From: Aquisphaera giovannonii
GTDB taxonomy: Bacteria; Planctomycetota; Planctomycetia; Isosphaerales; Isosphaeraceae
Reading direction: 5' to 3'
Length of the DNA stretch: 64,000 nucleotides
NCBI RefSeq assembly: GCF_008087625.1
Contig: NZ_CP042997.1
Span: 6,014,001-6,078,000 of the forward strand
Under the pieces are notes generated by a model that saw only the letters and a list, made by a program, of their open reading frames with translations, ran no database searches and was not told where the DNA came from. Both the position numbers and the translations under genes were made by a program. Positions 50,404 through 59,490 of the stretch are shown piece by piece (position 1 is the stretch's first letter; each line of letters starts with the position of its first letter).

Positions 50404-53010
50404 TCAGTTGATGAGCGAGACCTGGACTCCTGACTGCATGATGTTGATGACCGCCGTGCGCAGCTTCTGCACGACGGCATCGTCGCTGCCGGTGACGATC
50501 TTGTAGTCGGGGAGCCAGGCGTTGGGCGTGGTGCTCGACTGGGTATTCCCGATCCTCTCGATCTGCTGGAGCGTGGTGAGCGCGGCGGCCCGGTTGGTGC
50601 TCGTTGTCTCGAACACCGGCCCGAAGCCGATGCAGTGGATCTGGACGGGCTTGCGCGACGTGGCGAAGCCGGGGGTCGGGTCCGTGTCCTTGGCGCAGAG
50701 CTTGGCGGCGATGTCGTAGATCTGCGAGGTTACCTGGGAGCTGTTGTCGCCGGAGTTCGCGACCGAGGGGTATTCGCTCGATGAGGGGTTCGTGCTGTTG
50801 TACCGGATCCGGTAATACGAGCAGTTCGCCCCGCCGGAGGACTGCGACACGAGTGAGGCCGTGGCCGAGGTGTTGGGGATGCCGTCGGTCTCCAGGATCA
50901 CCATCTTGTATGCGCCGCTGCGGCCGAGCCCACCGGCGTCCCCCGTCGGCGCCGGGTAGGGGTTGAAGGTCCTCAGCGTCGGCTCGCTGCTGAACTGGTT
51001 GAAGGCCAGCATCAGGCCCATCGCGAAGCACGTGCCGCCGCCGGGCCGGGGCACCTCGATGCTGCCGGCGTCGAACATCCGCGGGAGCCCGGAGGCGCCC
51101 CCGTCGGCCAGCGTCGAGGGGGGGAAGAAGAGCGCGTCCTTCATCCGCGAATAGTCCCGTCCCAGCGGCACCCGCACGTTGTTGAACCGGGCGCCGGCAT
51201 CGTTGCTGGACTCGCGGGGCGTGCTGTAGAAGATCAGCGAGACCTGGTCGTTGGGGTGGTTGTTCTGGATGTCCGAGAGGGCCCCCAGGATCCCGAGCTT
51301 GCAGGCGTACGAGGGGGCCTCGTGCGCGGTCCCCGGCATCCAGGCGAAGCGGCCGTCGCTGAAGTTGTTGGTCATGTTGTAGCTGCCCAGGAAGTCCACC
51401 AGCATCATCGGGCCGAACCAGAAGTGGGCCCTCGGCCGGGAGGGGTTGTCCCGGTAATCCATCGACTGGCCCGAGGGCTTCGCGGAGATGCGGACGGTCC
51501 CCCAGTTGTAGTCGTCGCCGTAGCCGGTGTACGAGACGATGTTGGACCCGCTGGCGCTGGACGTCAGCCAGCTGCTCGACCCCTTCTGGCAGACGCCCAG
51601 CACGTAGTCGATGAACTCCTTCCAGAATCGCTCGTCGGGGTCGGTGACCGGATACTGGCCCCACATCCTGGTGTTCAGGCCCGTGTCGGCGGGGTCGGGG
51701 ATCTTGTTGTAGTACAGGATGCGGCCGGCCTGGAGCTTCGCCGGGAAGGGGTTGGGGCCGGTGTTCTTGATCCACTGCAGGATCGCGCGGTAGTTGATCT
51801 TGTAGGTGGAGCTCGACCCCGGCGACAGCCAGTCGCCGTCGGACGCCCAGAGCAGGGTGTTGTCGTTGACGGGGGTGACGCCGTCGGACTTGAGGAAGAA
51901 CCGCTGCCGCCAGTCCATGGCCCCGTTGTTGTGCTGGGACGCGGTCGTCGTGGTCGTCGCGCCGCGGGGGTCGGGCGGCCAGAGGAAGAACGTCTTGCCC
52001 CAGTAGCCGGGCCCCTGCGTATATCCCTTGAACCCGCCGGTGCCGAGCGCGGCGGAGTCGTATCCCGTCGACTCGAAGGCCGCGGCGAGCGTGGTGGACT
52101 TCGACGTGCTCCCGTTGTTGACGTCCTGGAAGTTGGTCGCGTAGGCCTGGCCGCTGCCGTTGCCCTGCTTCCGCAGCGGCCGGTCGCCGGACACGAAGCC
52201 CTCGGAATCCCCCGCGCCGGCGGGGGTGAACGCCGGGTTCGACGAGTTCGGGCCGTCGAAGAAGTCCGCGACGATCGCCGGGCGGTTCATGCTCAGCGAG
52301 TTGGAGGCGGTGGTGTTGGACGCGTAGTAGGTGTAGCCGCTGACGGTGGAGACCGACTGGCCCTGATACATGCCGGCCGATGAGCTCGAGTAGTGCCCGA
52401 ACTTGGGATAGGCCGGATCCGGGTTGTTCGTCGAGCGGTCGCCGCTGTACGGGATGCCCAGCAGGCTGGAGAACCTCATCGAGCCGGAGAGGTCGATGAC
52501 GATGGCGACGTCGCGGGGCCGATGGACCGCGGTCCCCGTGGCCTTGATGGAGAGCCGGCCGGCCCCCATGATCGCGGAGAAGGCCGTGTTCCCCGCGGCG
52601 GAGACCGTGCAGCTGGCCAGGCTCCAGTTCGTGCCCGCGTCGTTGACCGAGCCGGCGTCGATCGGGTACGCGACGAACTTGCTCTTTATCGTGTCATAAT
52701 AGTACTTGCCGATCGTCGTCTGGACCTGCGAGGCCTGGACCGACTTGCCCAGGATCGTGCCGTTCGCCGCCGTCGCGACGGCCGCCGGGCCGGCGGCGGA
52801 ATAGTTGTTGTTGGAGGCCGCCGAGCCGTTCAGGGTCCGGGCGCCGACCAGGGCCGCGGAGTCCGCCACCGCCTGGGCCTCCGTCCGCGCGACGGCGAGC
52901 ATCCCGACGTCGATCGCCAGCGCGCAGAACGACATCATCGCGACCAGGCCGATCGCGACGAACGGGATGATCGTACCCCTGCGCCCCCGGGGTTTGGTCC
53001 TGATCCTCAT
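50404..53010 (-). CDS. TadG-like Flp pilus-assembly protein with vWA domain
   Basis: An 868-residue protein with GGAGGAG 7 bp before ATG 53010. It starts with a membrane anchor and Tad domain (RRGTIIPFVAIGLVAMMSFC, then IDVGMLAVARTEAQAVADSA). A von Willebrand A domain follows, with an intact MIDAS in VAIVIDLSGSMRFSS, but its fold is interrupted by a long Ser/Asn/Gly-rich region (about 210-560). The second part resumes near DQVSLIFYSTPRESS and KMVILETDGIPNTSATASLV. It is exported and anchored by its N-terminus. It is the last gene of a TadE-TadE-TadG operon; no Tad ATPase or prepilin is in the window. Confidence 0.82.
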   Translation of the reverse strand: MRIRTKPRGRRGTIIPFVAIGLVAMMSFCALAIDVGMLAVARTEAQAVADSAALVGARTLNGSAASNNNYSAAGPAAVATAANGTILGKSVQASQVQTTIGKYYYDTIKSKFVAYPIDAGSVNDAGTNWSLASCTVSAAGNTAFSAIMGAGRLSIKATGTAVHRPRDVAIVIDLSGSMRFSSLLGIPYSGDRSTNNPDPAYPKFGHYSSSSAGMYQGQSVSTVSGYTYYASNTTASNSLSMNRPAIVADFFDGPNSSNPAFTPAGAGDSEGFVSGDRPLRKQGNGSGQAYATNFQDVNNGSTSKSTTLAAAFESTGYDSAALGTGGFKGYTQGPGYWGKTFFLWPPDPRGATTTTTASQHNNGAMDWRQRFFLKSDGVTPVNDNTLLWASDGDWLSPGSSSTYKINYRAILQWIKNTGPNPFPAKLQAGRILYYNKIPDPADTGLNTRMWGQYPVTDPDERFWKEFIDYVLGVCQKGSSSWLTSSASGSNIVSYTGYGDDYNWGTVRISAKPSGQSMDYRDNPSRPRAHFWFGPMMLVDFLGSYNMTNNFSDGRFAWMPGTAHEAPSYACKLGILGALSDIQNNHPNDQVSLIFYSTPRESSNDAGARFNNVRVPLGRDYSRMKDALFFPPSTLADGGASGLPRMFDAGSIEVPRPGGGTCFAMGLMLAFNQFSSEPTLRTFNPYPAPTGDAGGLGRSGAYKMVILETDGIPNTSATASLVSQSSGGANCSYYRIRYNSTNPSSSEYPSVANSGDNSSQVTSQIYDIAAKLCAKDTDPTPGFATSRKPVQIHCIGFGPVFETTSTNRAAALTTLQQIERIGNTQSSTTPNAWLPDYKIVTGSDDAVVQKLRTAVINIMQSGVQVSLIN

Positions 53011-53069
53011 GGCCGCTCCTCCTCCGCCTGCCCGCCGAAAGGGGCCGGCTTGCGCCCGGCCGTCGCCGG

Positions 53070-53537
53070 TCAATTCGCCTCGCTGTACTGGGTCGATTGC
53101 ACGGTCAGGGTCACCTGCTTCAGGACCGCGAGCTTCATGGTCCCGGAGATCCTGACCCCGATGTATTCCCCGAATCCCGCGTCCTTCCACGAGCCGATGT
53201 TCGCCCCGGTGGCCGGGTCGGCCTTGAAGACCTGGATGTCCCGCGACGAGACGAAGCCCTGAAGCTGCCCCTGGACGCCGGCGAGGTAGCCCTGCACGTA
53301 CTGGATCACCTGGCCGTCCGTGGTCGTCGCGTCCACGGCCCGGACGACCGCGTACCGGCCGCCGTCCTTCGCCGCGTTCTGCAGCACCTGCCGCATCGCG
53401 ATGACCCGCGAGAAGTCGAAGACGCCGAGTATCAGCATGATCGCGATCGGGAGCACGATGGCGGTCTCGACGACCGCCGCCCCCCGCCGCCGCCGCACGC
53501 CCCGGCCGGCCCGCCTGCGATCCACCATCGAGCCCAC
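53070..53537 (-). CDS. TadE-like pilus-assembly protein
   Basis: A 155-residue pseudopilin-like protein. RRGAAVVETAIVLPIAIMLI has the conserved Glu of the TadE domain and a single membrane helix (about 18-38). The rest is beta-rich (DGQVIQYVQGYLAGVQGQLQ, GEYIGVRISGTMKLAVLKQV). GTG 53537 is preferred since GGAGG lies 7 bp before it; an ATG at 53549 would add four residues and one at 53528 would remove three. It lies between the other TadE and the TadG gene on one transcript. Confidence 0.85.
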   Translation of the reverse strand: MGSMVDRRRAGRGVRRRRGAAVVETAIVLPIAIMLILGVFDFSRVIAMRQVLQNAAKDGGRYAVVRAVDATTTDGQVIQYVQGYLAGVQGQLQGFVSSRDIQVFKADPATGANIGSWKDAGFGEYIGVRISGTMKLAVLKQVTLTVQSTQYSEAN

Positions 53538-53559
53538 GTTCACCTCCATGGCCGCCGAC

Positions 53560-54033
53560 TCAGTAGATGGGGATGACCGCCGAGAAGTCGACGGGCAGGT
53601 CCTTCATCGACTTCCATTCCGACGAGGCGGAGAGCGTCGGCGCGGCGTAGACCCGGTTGAGGAGGCTCAGCTTCACGCTGTCGAACGGGATCGTGACGGT
53701 CACCCTGATCCGATCGAGCTGCGCCGCCTGCGACGGGTCGACCACCGACGGGGAGGTCAGGTTGGTCACGGTCACGCCGGCCCCCTGGGTGCTGAGCCCG
53801 TCCAGGCGGATGTAGTTCAGCACGTCGGCCTGGATCTGCGCCGCCGTCTTCGTGCCGATGGAGGCCTGGCGTCCCCCCTCGCGGGCGGCGTTCACGAGGA
53901 CCTGCTTCACCTCGACCAGCCGCCCCACCTCCCAGAGCCCAACCAGGATCGTCAGCAGCAAGGGGAAGGTGAGGGCCGCCTCCACCGCCGCGATGCCCCG
54001 CCTGCGCTTCCGGCCTCGACCGCGTGCGATCAC
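53560..54033 (-). CDS. TadE-like pilus-assembly protein (first gene of operon)
   Basis: A 157-residue protein. KRRRGIAAVEAALTFPLLLT shows the TadE conserved Glu, and LTFPLLLTILVGLWEVGRLV forms the single membrane helix. The remainder has TadE-like strands (VKQVLVNAAREGGRQASIGT, IRVTVTIPFDSVKLSLLNRV). The start is GTG 54033 with GGAGGTGAGC just upstream, a very strong site. Two TadE genes in a row suggest a heteromeric minor pilin pair. Confidence 0.87.
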   Translation of the reverse strand: MIARGRGRKRRRGIAAVEAALTFPLLLTILVGLWEVGRLVEVKQVLVNAAREGGRQASIGTKTAAQIQADVLNYIRLDGLSTQGAGVTVTNLTSPSVVDPSQAAQLDRIRVTVTIPFDSVKLSLLNRVYAAPTLSASSEWKSMKDLPVDFSAVIPIY

Positions 54034-54308
54034 CGCTCACCTCCCCTCCCTCCCGCCGGCTCGCCCCGGACGGGCGGCGCCGGCCGCCTCGATGGATCGG
54101 CCCGCGAGGTCCCGATCGGGCCCCGGGCCCACGCCCCTCCGGGAGAACCCTATGTCACGCTCCGGGCCCCGCGGATCCGGAAGTCGGAGATTTGCGGCCC
54201 GCGAGGGCGATCCGCCGCGCCGGGCCCGGGAATCGGTGCTACGGTTCTCAGGACGAGGGCCAGACGCAACGCGACGCGATCTTCTCGCAACACACGGAGA
54301 TGCCCGTC

Positions 54309-55070
54309 ATGACGGCGACCATCGCCGCAGAGCTCCGGGACGCGGTCAAGGTGTACCGGTCGGGCCTCCTCGGCCGGCGAGAATTGCGGGCGCTCGACGG
54401 GGTCAGCTTCCGCGTGCATGCCGGCGAGGTGGTGGGCCTCGTCGGGCCGAATCGGGCCGGCAAGACCACCGCGGTCAAGACCCTGCTCTCGCTCTCCCGG
54501 CCGTCGGGGGGGCAGGCCTTCCGGTTCGGCCTGCCGATCGCGGACCGCCGCACCCTGTCCCGGGTCGGGTACGTCCCGGAGCGGCCCTCTTTCCCTCCGT
54601 ACCTCTCCGCGGCGGAGGTCCTGGATTACTACGGCACGCTCGCCCTCGTCCCCGCGGGCGAGCGTCGGCGACGCATCCCCGCCCTGCTCGAGCGGACGGG
54701 CCTGGCCGACCGCGCCGGCGAGCCCGTCTCCCGATTCAGCAAGGGCATGGTCCAGCGGCTGGGCCTGGCCCAGGCGCTGATCAACGACCCGGAGCTCCTC
54801 GTGCTCGACGAGCCCGACGAGGGGCTCGACGTCTCGGGCCGCGAGCTCCTCCACGAGGCCCTGGCCGAGCAGCGGGGCCGCGGCCGTGCGGCGATCCTGG
54901 TCTCGCACGCCATCCGGGACGTCGAGATCGCGTGCGACCGCGTGATCGCGCTCGCCGAGGGCCGGCTGGTCCGCCGGCCGGAGCCCCACCCCGCGGGCGG
55001 CCCACACCGGGGCGCCGCGGGCGCCCTCGAGCCGGCGACTCCCGCCACCCGCACGGGGGCCCTGCCATGA
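54309..55070 (+). CDS. ABC transporter ATP-binding protein
   Basis: A 253-residue ABC ATPase. Walker A is GPNRAGKTT (46-54): the fourth residue is Arg where Gly is normal, though the Gly-x4-Gly-Lys-Thr frame is kept. The signature is FSKGMVQRLGLAQAL (about 143-157), and Walker B LLVLDEPDEGLD (163-174), with the D-loop intact. The switch His is in SHAIRDVEIAC. The last 30 residues are Pro/Ala-rich. The start is ATG 54309 with GGAG 9 bp upstream. It overlaps the permease by ATGA, so the two form a coupled pair. Confidence 0.9.
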   Translation: MTATIAAELRDAVKVYRSGLLGRRELRALDGVSFRVHAGEVVGLVGPNRAGKTTAVKTLLSLSRPSGGQAFRFGLPIADRRTLSRVGYVPERPSFPPYLSAAEVLDYYGTLALVPAGERRRRIPALLERTGLADRAGEPVSRFSKGMVQRLGLAQALINDPELLVLDEPDEGLDVSGRELLHEALAEQRGRGRAAILVSHAIRDVEIACDRVIALAEGRLVRRPEPHPAGGPHRGAAGALEPATPATRTGALP

Positions 55071-56044
55071 CCGGGCGAGCCCGTGCCCGACTCGCGGCCG
55101 TGGCCTGGGTGGTCCGCGACACGTTCCGCCAGGCCATGGCCTCCCGCCTCTTCTGGCTGATGCTGGGGGCGACGGGCCTCTGCGTCGCCCTCTGCCTGAG
55201 CCTGGGGATCGAGGGGGAGAAGCCCATCCGGGTGCCGGGCGAGGCGGAGCTCTTCGGCGGGGACGGCCGGCCTCGGTCCGGCCCCGACCCCAGCCCCGGC
55301 CGCCTGACCCTGGCCTTCGGGGGCTTCCGCGTCCTCCTCTTCCGGGACGGCGAGGCCATGGCGAGGTTCCTGGAATCGCTCTTCGCCGGGTGGGTCGCCG
55401 GCGGCATCGGCACCCTGCTCGCGATCGTCTGGACGGCCGGATTCCTCCCGGACTTCCTGGGCCGGCGGGCCGCGCCGCTGGCCTTCTCCAAGCCCCTCCC
55501 GCGATGGGGCCTGCTGCTGGTGAAGGAGCTGGCGGTCCTGGCCTTCGTCGCCTTCCAGGCGACGCTCTTCGTGGGGGGGACGTGGCTGGCCCTGGGCCTC
55601 CGCACGGGCTGCTGGGCGGCCGGCTATCTCTGGAGCGTCCCCCTGCTGCTGCTCCACTTCGCGATCATCCACAGCGTCTCCACCCTGCTCGCGGCGAGCA
55701 CCCGGAACGCGGTCGTCAGCATCCTCGGGTCGGTGGGCGTGTGGTCGCTCTGCGCGGCCATCAACTACGGCCGCCACGCCGCGCGGACGCTCGCCGAGAC
55801 GGCCCCGGGCGTCGCCGCCGGGTCCGCCCACCTGAACGCCGCCATCGAGGTCGCCTACTGGCTCCTCCCCAAGCCGGCCGACCTCATGCTCCTGCTCGAC
55901 CGCCTCGCGGGCCCGGCGGGGAACCTCCCGGAGATCCTCGACCGGGCGTCCTACTCGCCCGCGCTCTCGATCTTCAGCTCACTCGCGTTCGTCGCCGCCT
56001 TCCTCGGCCTCGCGGCGTGGGAAGTCGAGCGGATCGACTACTGA
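55067..56044 (+). CDS. ABC transporter permease (ABC-2 type)
   Basis: A 325-residue membrane protein. It starts in the last codons of the ATPase gene. The first helix (about 26-46) is LFWLMLGATGLCVALCLSLG. A soluble loop holding EKPIRVPGEAELFGGDGRPR follows, then about five more helices (GGIGTLLAIVWTAGFLPDFL, ELAVLAFVAFQATLFVGGTW, LWSVPLLLLHFAIIHSVSTL, NAVVSILGSVGVWSLCAAIN, LSIFSSLAFVAAFLGLAAWE). The motif RRAAPLAFSKPLPRWGLLLV is typical of ABC-2 permeases. The substrate is unknown. Confidence 0.85.
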   Translation: MTGRARARLAAVAWVVRDTFRQAMASRLFWLMLGATGLCVALCLSLGIEGEKPIRVPGEAELFGGDGRPRSGPDPSPGRLTLAFGGFRVLLFRDGEAMARFLESLFAGWVAGGIGTLLAIVWTAGFLPDFLGRRAAPLAFSKPLPRWGLLLVKELAVLAFVAFQATLFVGGTWLALGLRTGCWAAGYLWSVPLLLLHFAIIHSVSTLLAASTRNAVVSILGSVGVWSLCAAINYGRHAARTLAETAPGVAAGSAHLNAAIEVAYWLLPKPADLMLLLDRLAGPAGNLPEILDRASYSPALSIFSSLAFVAAFLGLAAWEVERIDY

Positions 56045-56375
56045 TCCGGCCGGCGTCCCGGGCGGGCCACCCCGCCCGGCATTCAGGGCCCCGGGCCCGC
56101 TCACCCCGGGCCCCGTCGCCGCGGATCCCGGTCGCCGAGGCTGCCGATCAGCTCCGCCCGAGTCGGCCACATCCCCGGGCAGCTGCGGGATGCCCCCGCG
56201 GGTCGCGGACCTGATCCGCCCGGGGAGCCGGGGTCGAGGCCGGCGAGGTCAGGGGAGCCGGGGCGGGGGCCGGCGGCGGACCCACATCGACCCCCCCCGG
56301 GCCGATTCGACCGCGGGGCCGACGACGAGGGAGGGTCGCACCGGGTCGCTTCGTCGCGACGTCGGCCCTCGACGC
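56045..56375. other. 331-bp convergent gap
   Basis: The ABC permease and the unknown His/Cys-rich gene converge here. No gene is visible. A hairpin-forming GC stretch at about 56090-56120 could terminate both; this is weak evidence. Confidence 0.35.
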
Positions 56376-57269
56376 TCACCCGCCCTGCGCCGGCACGATT
56401 CGAACCCACTGGACCTTCTGCGGATCATCCTGGGTCCTCGCGACGCAGGGGGGGAGCGGGACGCCCTGGGCCGGATTCGCCGGCAGCTGGTTGGCCCCTC
56501 CCCCCCCGTTCGCGTCGAGGTAGAAGACATTGCCGCACAGCCCCTCCCTCACCATCTGATGGCCGGGGGGGACGCCCGCGAGGAAGCACCACCCGGCAGC
56601 ATCCTTGATCTTCCAGTCGGAGGCGAAGAAGGGATGTGCATTGGCCGGATTATTGTCCGCGAGCGAGCTCAGGCTGGCGATCAGGCAGACCAGCTGCTTG
56701 TCCGAGATCACGCAGTCGAAGGGGCCGTTGGGCTGATGGGCGATCTTCTTGATGCACTGGTTCAGGATCGACCCCACCATCTGGATCTGGTCCCACCGGT
56801 CCTGGTCGAAGCTGGCTGGTTTGGTCTTCTCGATCAGGGATCCGGGGTCGTCGCACCTGTGGGAGGAGCCGTTCATCCCGGAGAAGCCGCCGAACTTGGG
56901 GCCCGTGAGCGGATCGACGGCGGCGCAGATGTTGTCCGGTTGCGACAGGTCCGCGCTCAGCGCCTGATTGAGGTTCTGGATGGCGACGGCGTTGGGCGTG
57001 TTATGCAGCCTGACCAGGTTCTTCCGCAGGGTCTTCTCCGGGATGTCATCCTCGAGGTGCGTGAGGAAATCCGACTTCTTCTTGATCCCGAACTCGCCCC
57101 TGAGATCGGCGTCCTGCGGGCTGTTCCTGAGGCGGATCAGCTTCACCATGATGTACGCCGCGCACCAGTAATAGCGCACCGGCAAAATGTGGTGGTATGT
57201 CCATCCATTCGCGCCGGGGCAGTGCCCCACCCTCGACGTGTACGGACAGGAGAATTGCAGGGTCGGCAT
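56376..57269 (-). CDS. Protein of unknown function with possible HNH-like start
   Basis: A 297-residue soluble protein with GGGAGGAAG before ATG 57269. Its N-terminus is Cys/His-rich (SCPYTSRVGHCPGANG, then WTYHHILPVRYYWCAA), a pattern that recalls HNH/zinc-nuclease motifs, but I am not sure. The middle (DLRGEFGIKKKSDFLTHLED, LRKNLVRLHNTPNAVAIQNL) is helical, and about 130-297 has cysteines and aromatic residues without known motifs (PANAHPFFASDWKIKDAAGW, EGLCGNVFYLDANGGGG). Codon use is less GC-extreme than the neighbours. There is no signal peptide. It is flanked by a convergent ABC pair and a protease gene. Confidence 0.6.
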   Translation of the reverse strand: MPTLQFSCPYTSRVGHCPGANGWTYHHILPVRYYWCAAYIMVKLIRLRNSPQDADLRGEFGIKKKSDFLTHLEDDIPEKTLRKNLVRLHNTPNAVAIQNLNQALSADLSQPDNICAAVDPLTGPKFGGFSGMNGSSHRCDDPGSLIEKTKPASFDQDRWDQIQMVGSILNQCIKKIAHQPNGPFDCVISDKQLVCLIASLSSLADNNPANAHPFFASDWKIKDAAGWCFLAGVPPGHQMVREGLCGNVFYLDANGGGGANQLPANPAQGVPLPPCVARTQDDPQKVQWVRIVPAQGG

Positions 57270-57600
57270 GCCTCTTCCTCCCGCTTGATTGCGGAGATCC
57301 CCCGAGCTCGGGCCCATGTCGGGAGGGATTGGCCAACTACGGCTCGTTGGACGACGGGGATTGGCCAAGACCCGCCTTAAGTTACCGGTGCCATGGTCCG
57401 TACGCAAGAAGAAATGGTTTAAAATCGTCGCGATCGGGTTCGGCCCCGGAGGCCGGCGAATTCGGGTCGCCGATGCGGTCGGGATCGGAGCCGGCGGGGT
57501 CGAGGCCCGCACGATGGGCGGCAACCGGGCCCGGAGCTCGAACCGTTCGCGGGCCTGCCCCTGGACCGCTCGCGGACAGCTCGGGGCGGACCGCAGGCCG
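57270..57600. other. 331-bp gap between two minus-strand genes
   Basis: There is no gene with support. An AT-richer run near 57405-57430 (AGAAGAAATGGTTTAAAATC) may be promoter-like for the minus-strand gene. Confidence 0.35.
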
Positions 57601-59022
57601 TCATCGAGGCGAGGTCGCGGCCTCGACCCGCGTGAGGTTGCCGCCGCCGTCGGCGACGATGGCGAGGAGGCGGGGGCGGGCGCCGGCGGGGCGGAGGGGG
57701 AGCTTGACGTCGAGGGTCTGGGAGCGGCCCTTCAGCTCGGCGCCGCCGAGGACGGTGTCGCGCACCTGGTCGAGGAAGACGACGGCCCGCAGGGCGCGGT
57801 CGTCGGCCGCCTTGAGGTGGACGACGGCCGAGGCGGAGGGGGACGAGGCCGCCTGGAGGCGGGCCTCGGCCGTCGGGGGGAAGTTGTCGGTGCGGTCGAC
57901 GTCGGGGAACAGGTGGCGGGAGGCGAACAGCAGGCGGGCGTTTTCGGGCGAGAAGGCGACGGGGCGGGTCCTGGGAGGGGTGGAGGGGTAGTTCAGCTTG
58001 AGGCGGCGGAAGCCCTGGCCCATGAGGTCGTTGGGCCCGCGGTTGTCGTGGGGGAGGCCGAGGGCGTGGCCGATCTCGTGGACGGTGGCGCCCCAGCCGT
58101 CCTCGATGAACTCGGATCGGGGGGAGTTCATCCGTCGGGTACCGAGGGCGGCGCGGCCCCGGATCGGGGTGGAGTCGCGCAGGTATTTTTTCTCGTCCTC
58201 GAAGGTGCGGGCGCAGAACTCGTCGCGGAGCATCCAGGCGGACATGATCGCCAGGCCGCCGTCGGTCGAGGCATTCGAGCCGACGCCGACCGAGCCGTTC
58301 CACTCGATCGGGGCGGGGCCGGGGTCGTAGGTCTCGGGGAAGAGGACGATCAGGTGGCGGCCCGGCGAGGCGAGGGCGGCGGGGACCTCCTCGGCGATCC
58401 GGTCGAAGTGCTCGAAGGTCGTGTTGAAGTTGGGGGCCTTGTTGTAGTGCGAGGCCGGCATCTTGCCGCGGATCAGGCGGACGATGGGCCGGCCCTGGGC
58501 GTCGGCCTCGAAGGGGAGGCCGGCGGTCGGGTGCCCCTTGGCGGCGAGGTCGGCGCGGTAGGCGTCGTTGACGAATTCCATGACGACCCGGATGCGACGC
58601 TCGTAGCCCTCGATCGGCTCGCGGTCGGTCGGCACGAAGTAGGCGAGGCGGACCTTCCAGTCGGTCGGCATGAAGCGGATCGAGGCCGGCAGCGCCGCCT
58701 TCTCGATCCAGCGGCCCCGGGCCCAGGCCCGCCAGGCCTTCGACCCGCGCATCCGGATCTCGGCCGAGTCGTCGTGGACCCTCAGCCCGATGTCGCGGCC
58801 AGGGTCGAGCAGCTCGACCGTGTCGGCCGACCGCGACGTCTCCACGAACCGATAGCGATCGACGCCGTCCACGTACTCGGCCCAGACATTCGCATAATCG
58901 TGGATGAGCGCGCTCTCTTGGCCCTCGCCATTGCGGGACAGGAAGGCGTCCCGATCGGGAGCCGCGCCGAGGGCGAAACCGGAGACCAGGGCGATCAGGA
59001 GGCGGGCGAGTCGGTCCGGCAT
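57601..59022 (-). CDS. Exported metzincin-like zinc metalloprotease
   Basis: A 473-residue protein with a signal peptide (MPDRLARLLIALVSGFALG). The zinc site is HEIGHALGLPHD (metzincin form HExxHxxGxxHD) and the Met turn may be NDLMGQGF a few residues on. Upstream it has KMPASHYNKAPNFNTTFEHF and SNASTDGGLAIMSAWMLRDE. After the zinc site a beta-domain (about 380-473) follows, DDRALRAVVFLDQVRDTVLG. It most resembles secreted planctomycete proteases related to M10/M12. It would cut proteins outside the cytoplasm. ATG 59022. Confidence 0.82.
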   Translation of the reverse strand: MPDRLARLLIALVSGFALGAAPDRDAFLSRNGEGQESALIHDYANVWAEYVDGVDRYRFVETSRSADTVELLDPGRDIGLRVHDDSAEIRMRGSKAWRAWARGRWIEKAALPASIRFMPTDWKVRLAYFVPTDREPIEGYERRIRVVMEFVNDAYRADLAAKGHPTAGLPFEADAQGRPIVRLIRGKMPASHYNKAPNFNTTFEHFDRIAEEVPAALASPGRHLIVLFPETYDPGPAPIEWNGSVGVGSNASTDGGLAIMSAWMLRDEFCARTFEDEKKYLRDSTPIRGRAALGTRRMNSPRSEFIEDGWGATVHEIGHALGLPHDNRGPNDLMGQGFRRLKLNYPSTPPRTRPVAFSPENARLLFASRHLFPDVDRTDNFPPTAEARLQAASSPSASAVVHLKAADDRALRAVVFLDQVRDTVLGGAELKGRSQTLDVKLPLRPAGARPRLLAIVADGGGNLTRVEAATSPR

Positions 59023-59490
59023 GGCGTCCGTGTTCCTTCCGAGCGGACTCGCGGGCGGGTCCGAGGCACCTTGCGTGCGAGTCAGCCCGGCCCCTCACGC
59101 CCGAGGCCCGGCGAGGCATCCTGCCGATCATACCGACCTCGCCCGCACCGGCGTCAACACGGGGGAGCTTCGCAGTCAGGCCGGCAATCAGGACATGATG
59201 AGAGGCAATGCGGCAGAGCGGCGGATGAGATCGACTCGCGACGGGACCGCGAGTATCCCTGGCTTGTGTGGTCCGCTGTTGAGAATCAGGACCTCCCGTT
59301 TGAACGCCTCCCCGCCGGCCCGATCCGGCTGTGGGTGCTTTCGCCGCTCGGGATCGGCGGGGCGTTTGTGATTTCGCTCGCGCCATGCGTGGCCCTCGGG
59401 CCGGATCGCGAGACGGACGTAGATCGGGGTGGTACGTCGAGGCGCCCGGTAGCCGACCACCCTGGAGGGCGACCGGGCATCCGGTCGGAC
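59023..59490. other. 468-bp gap; part resembles another intergenic sequence
   Basis: No gene was seen. The stretch near 59274-59320 (TCCGCTGTTGAGAATCAGGA) resembles 60938-60985 (TCCGCTCTGGAGAATCAGAA), so a weak dispersed repeat may be present. Confidence 0.35.
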
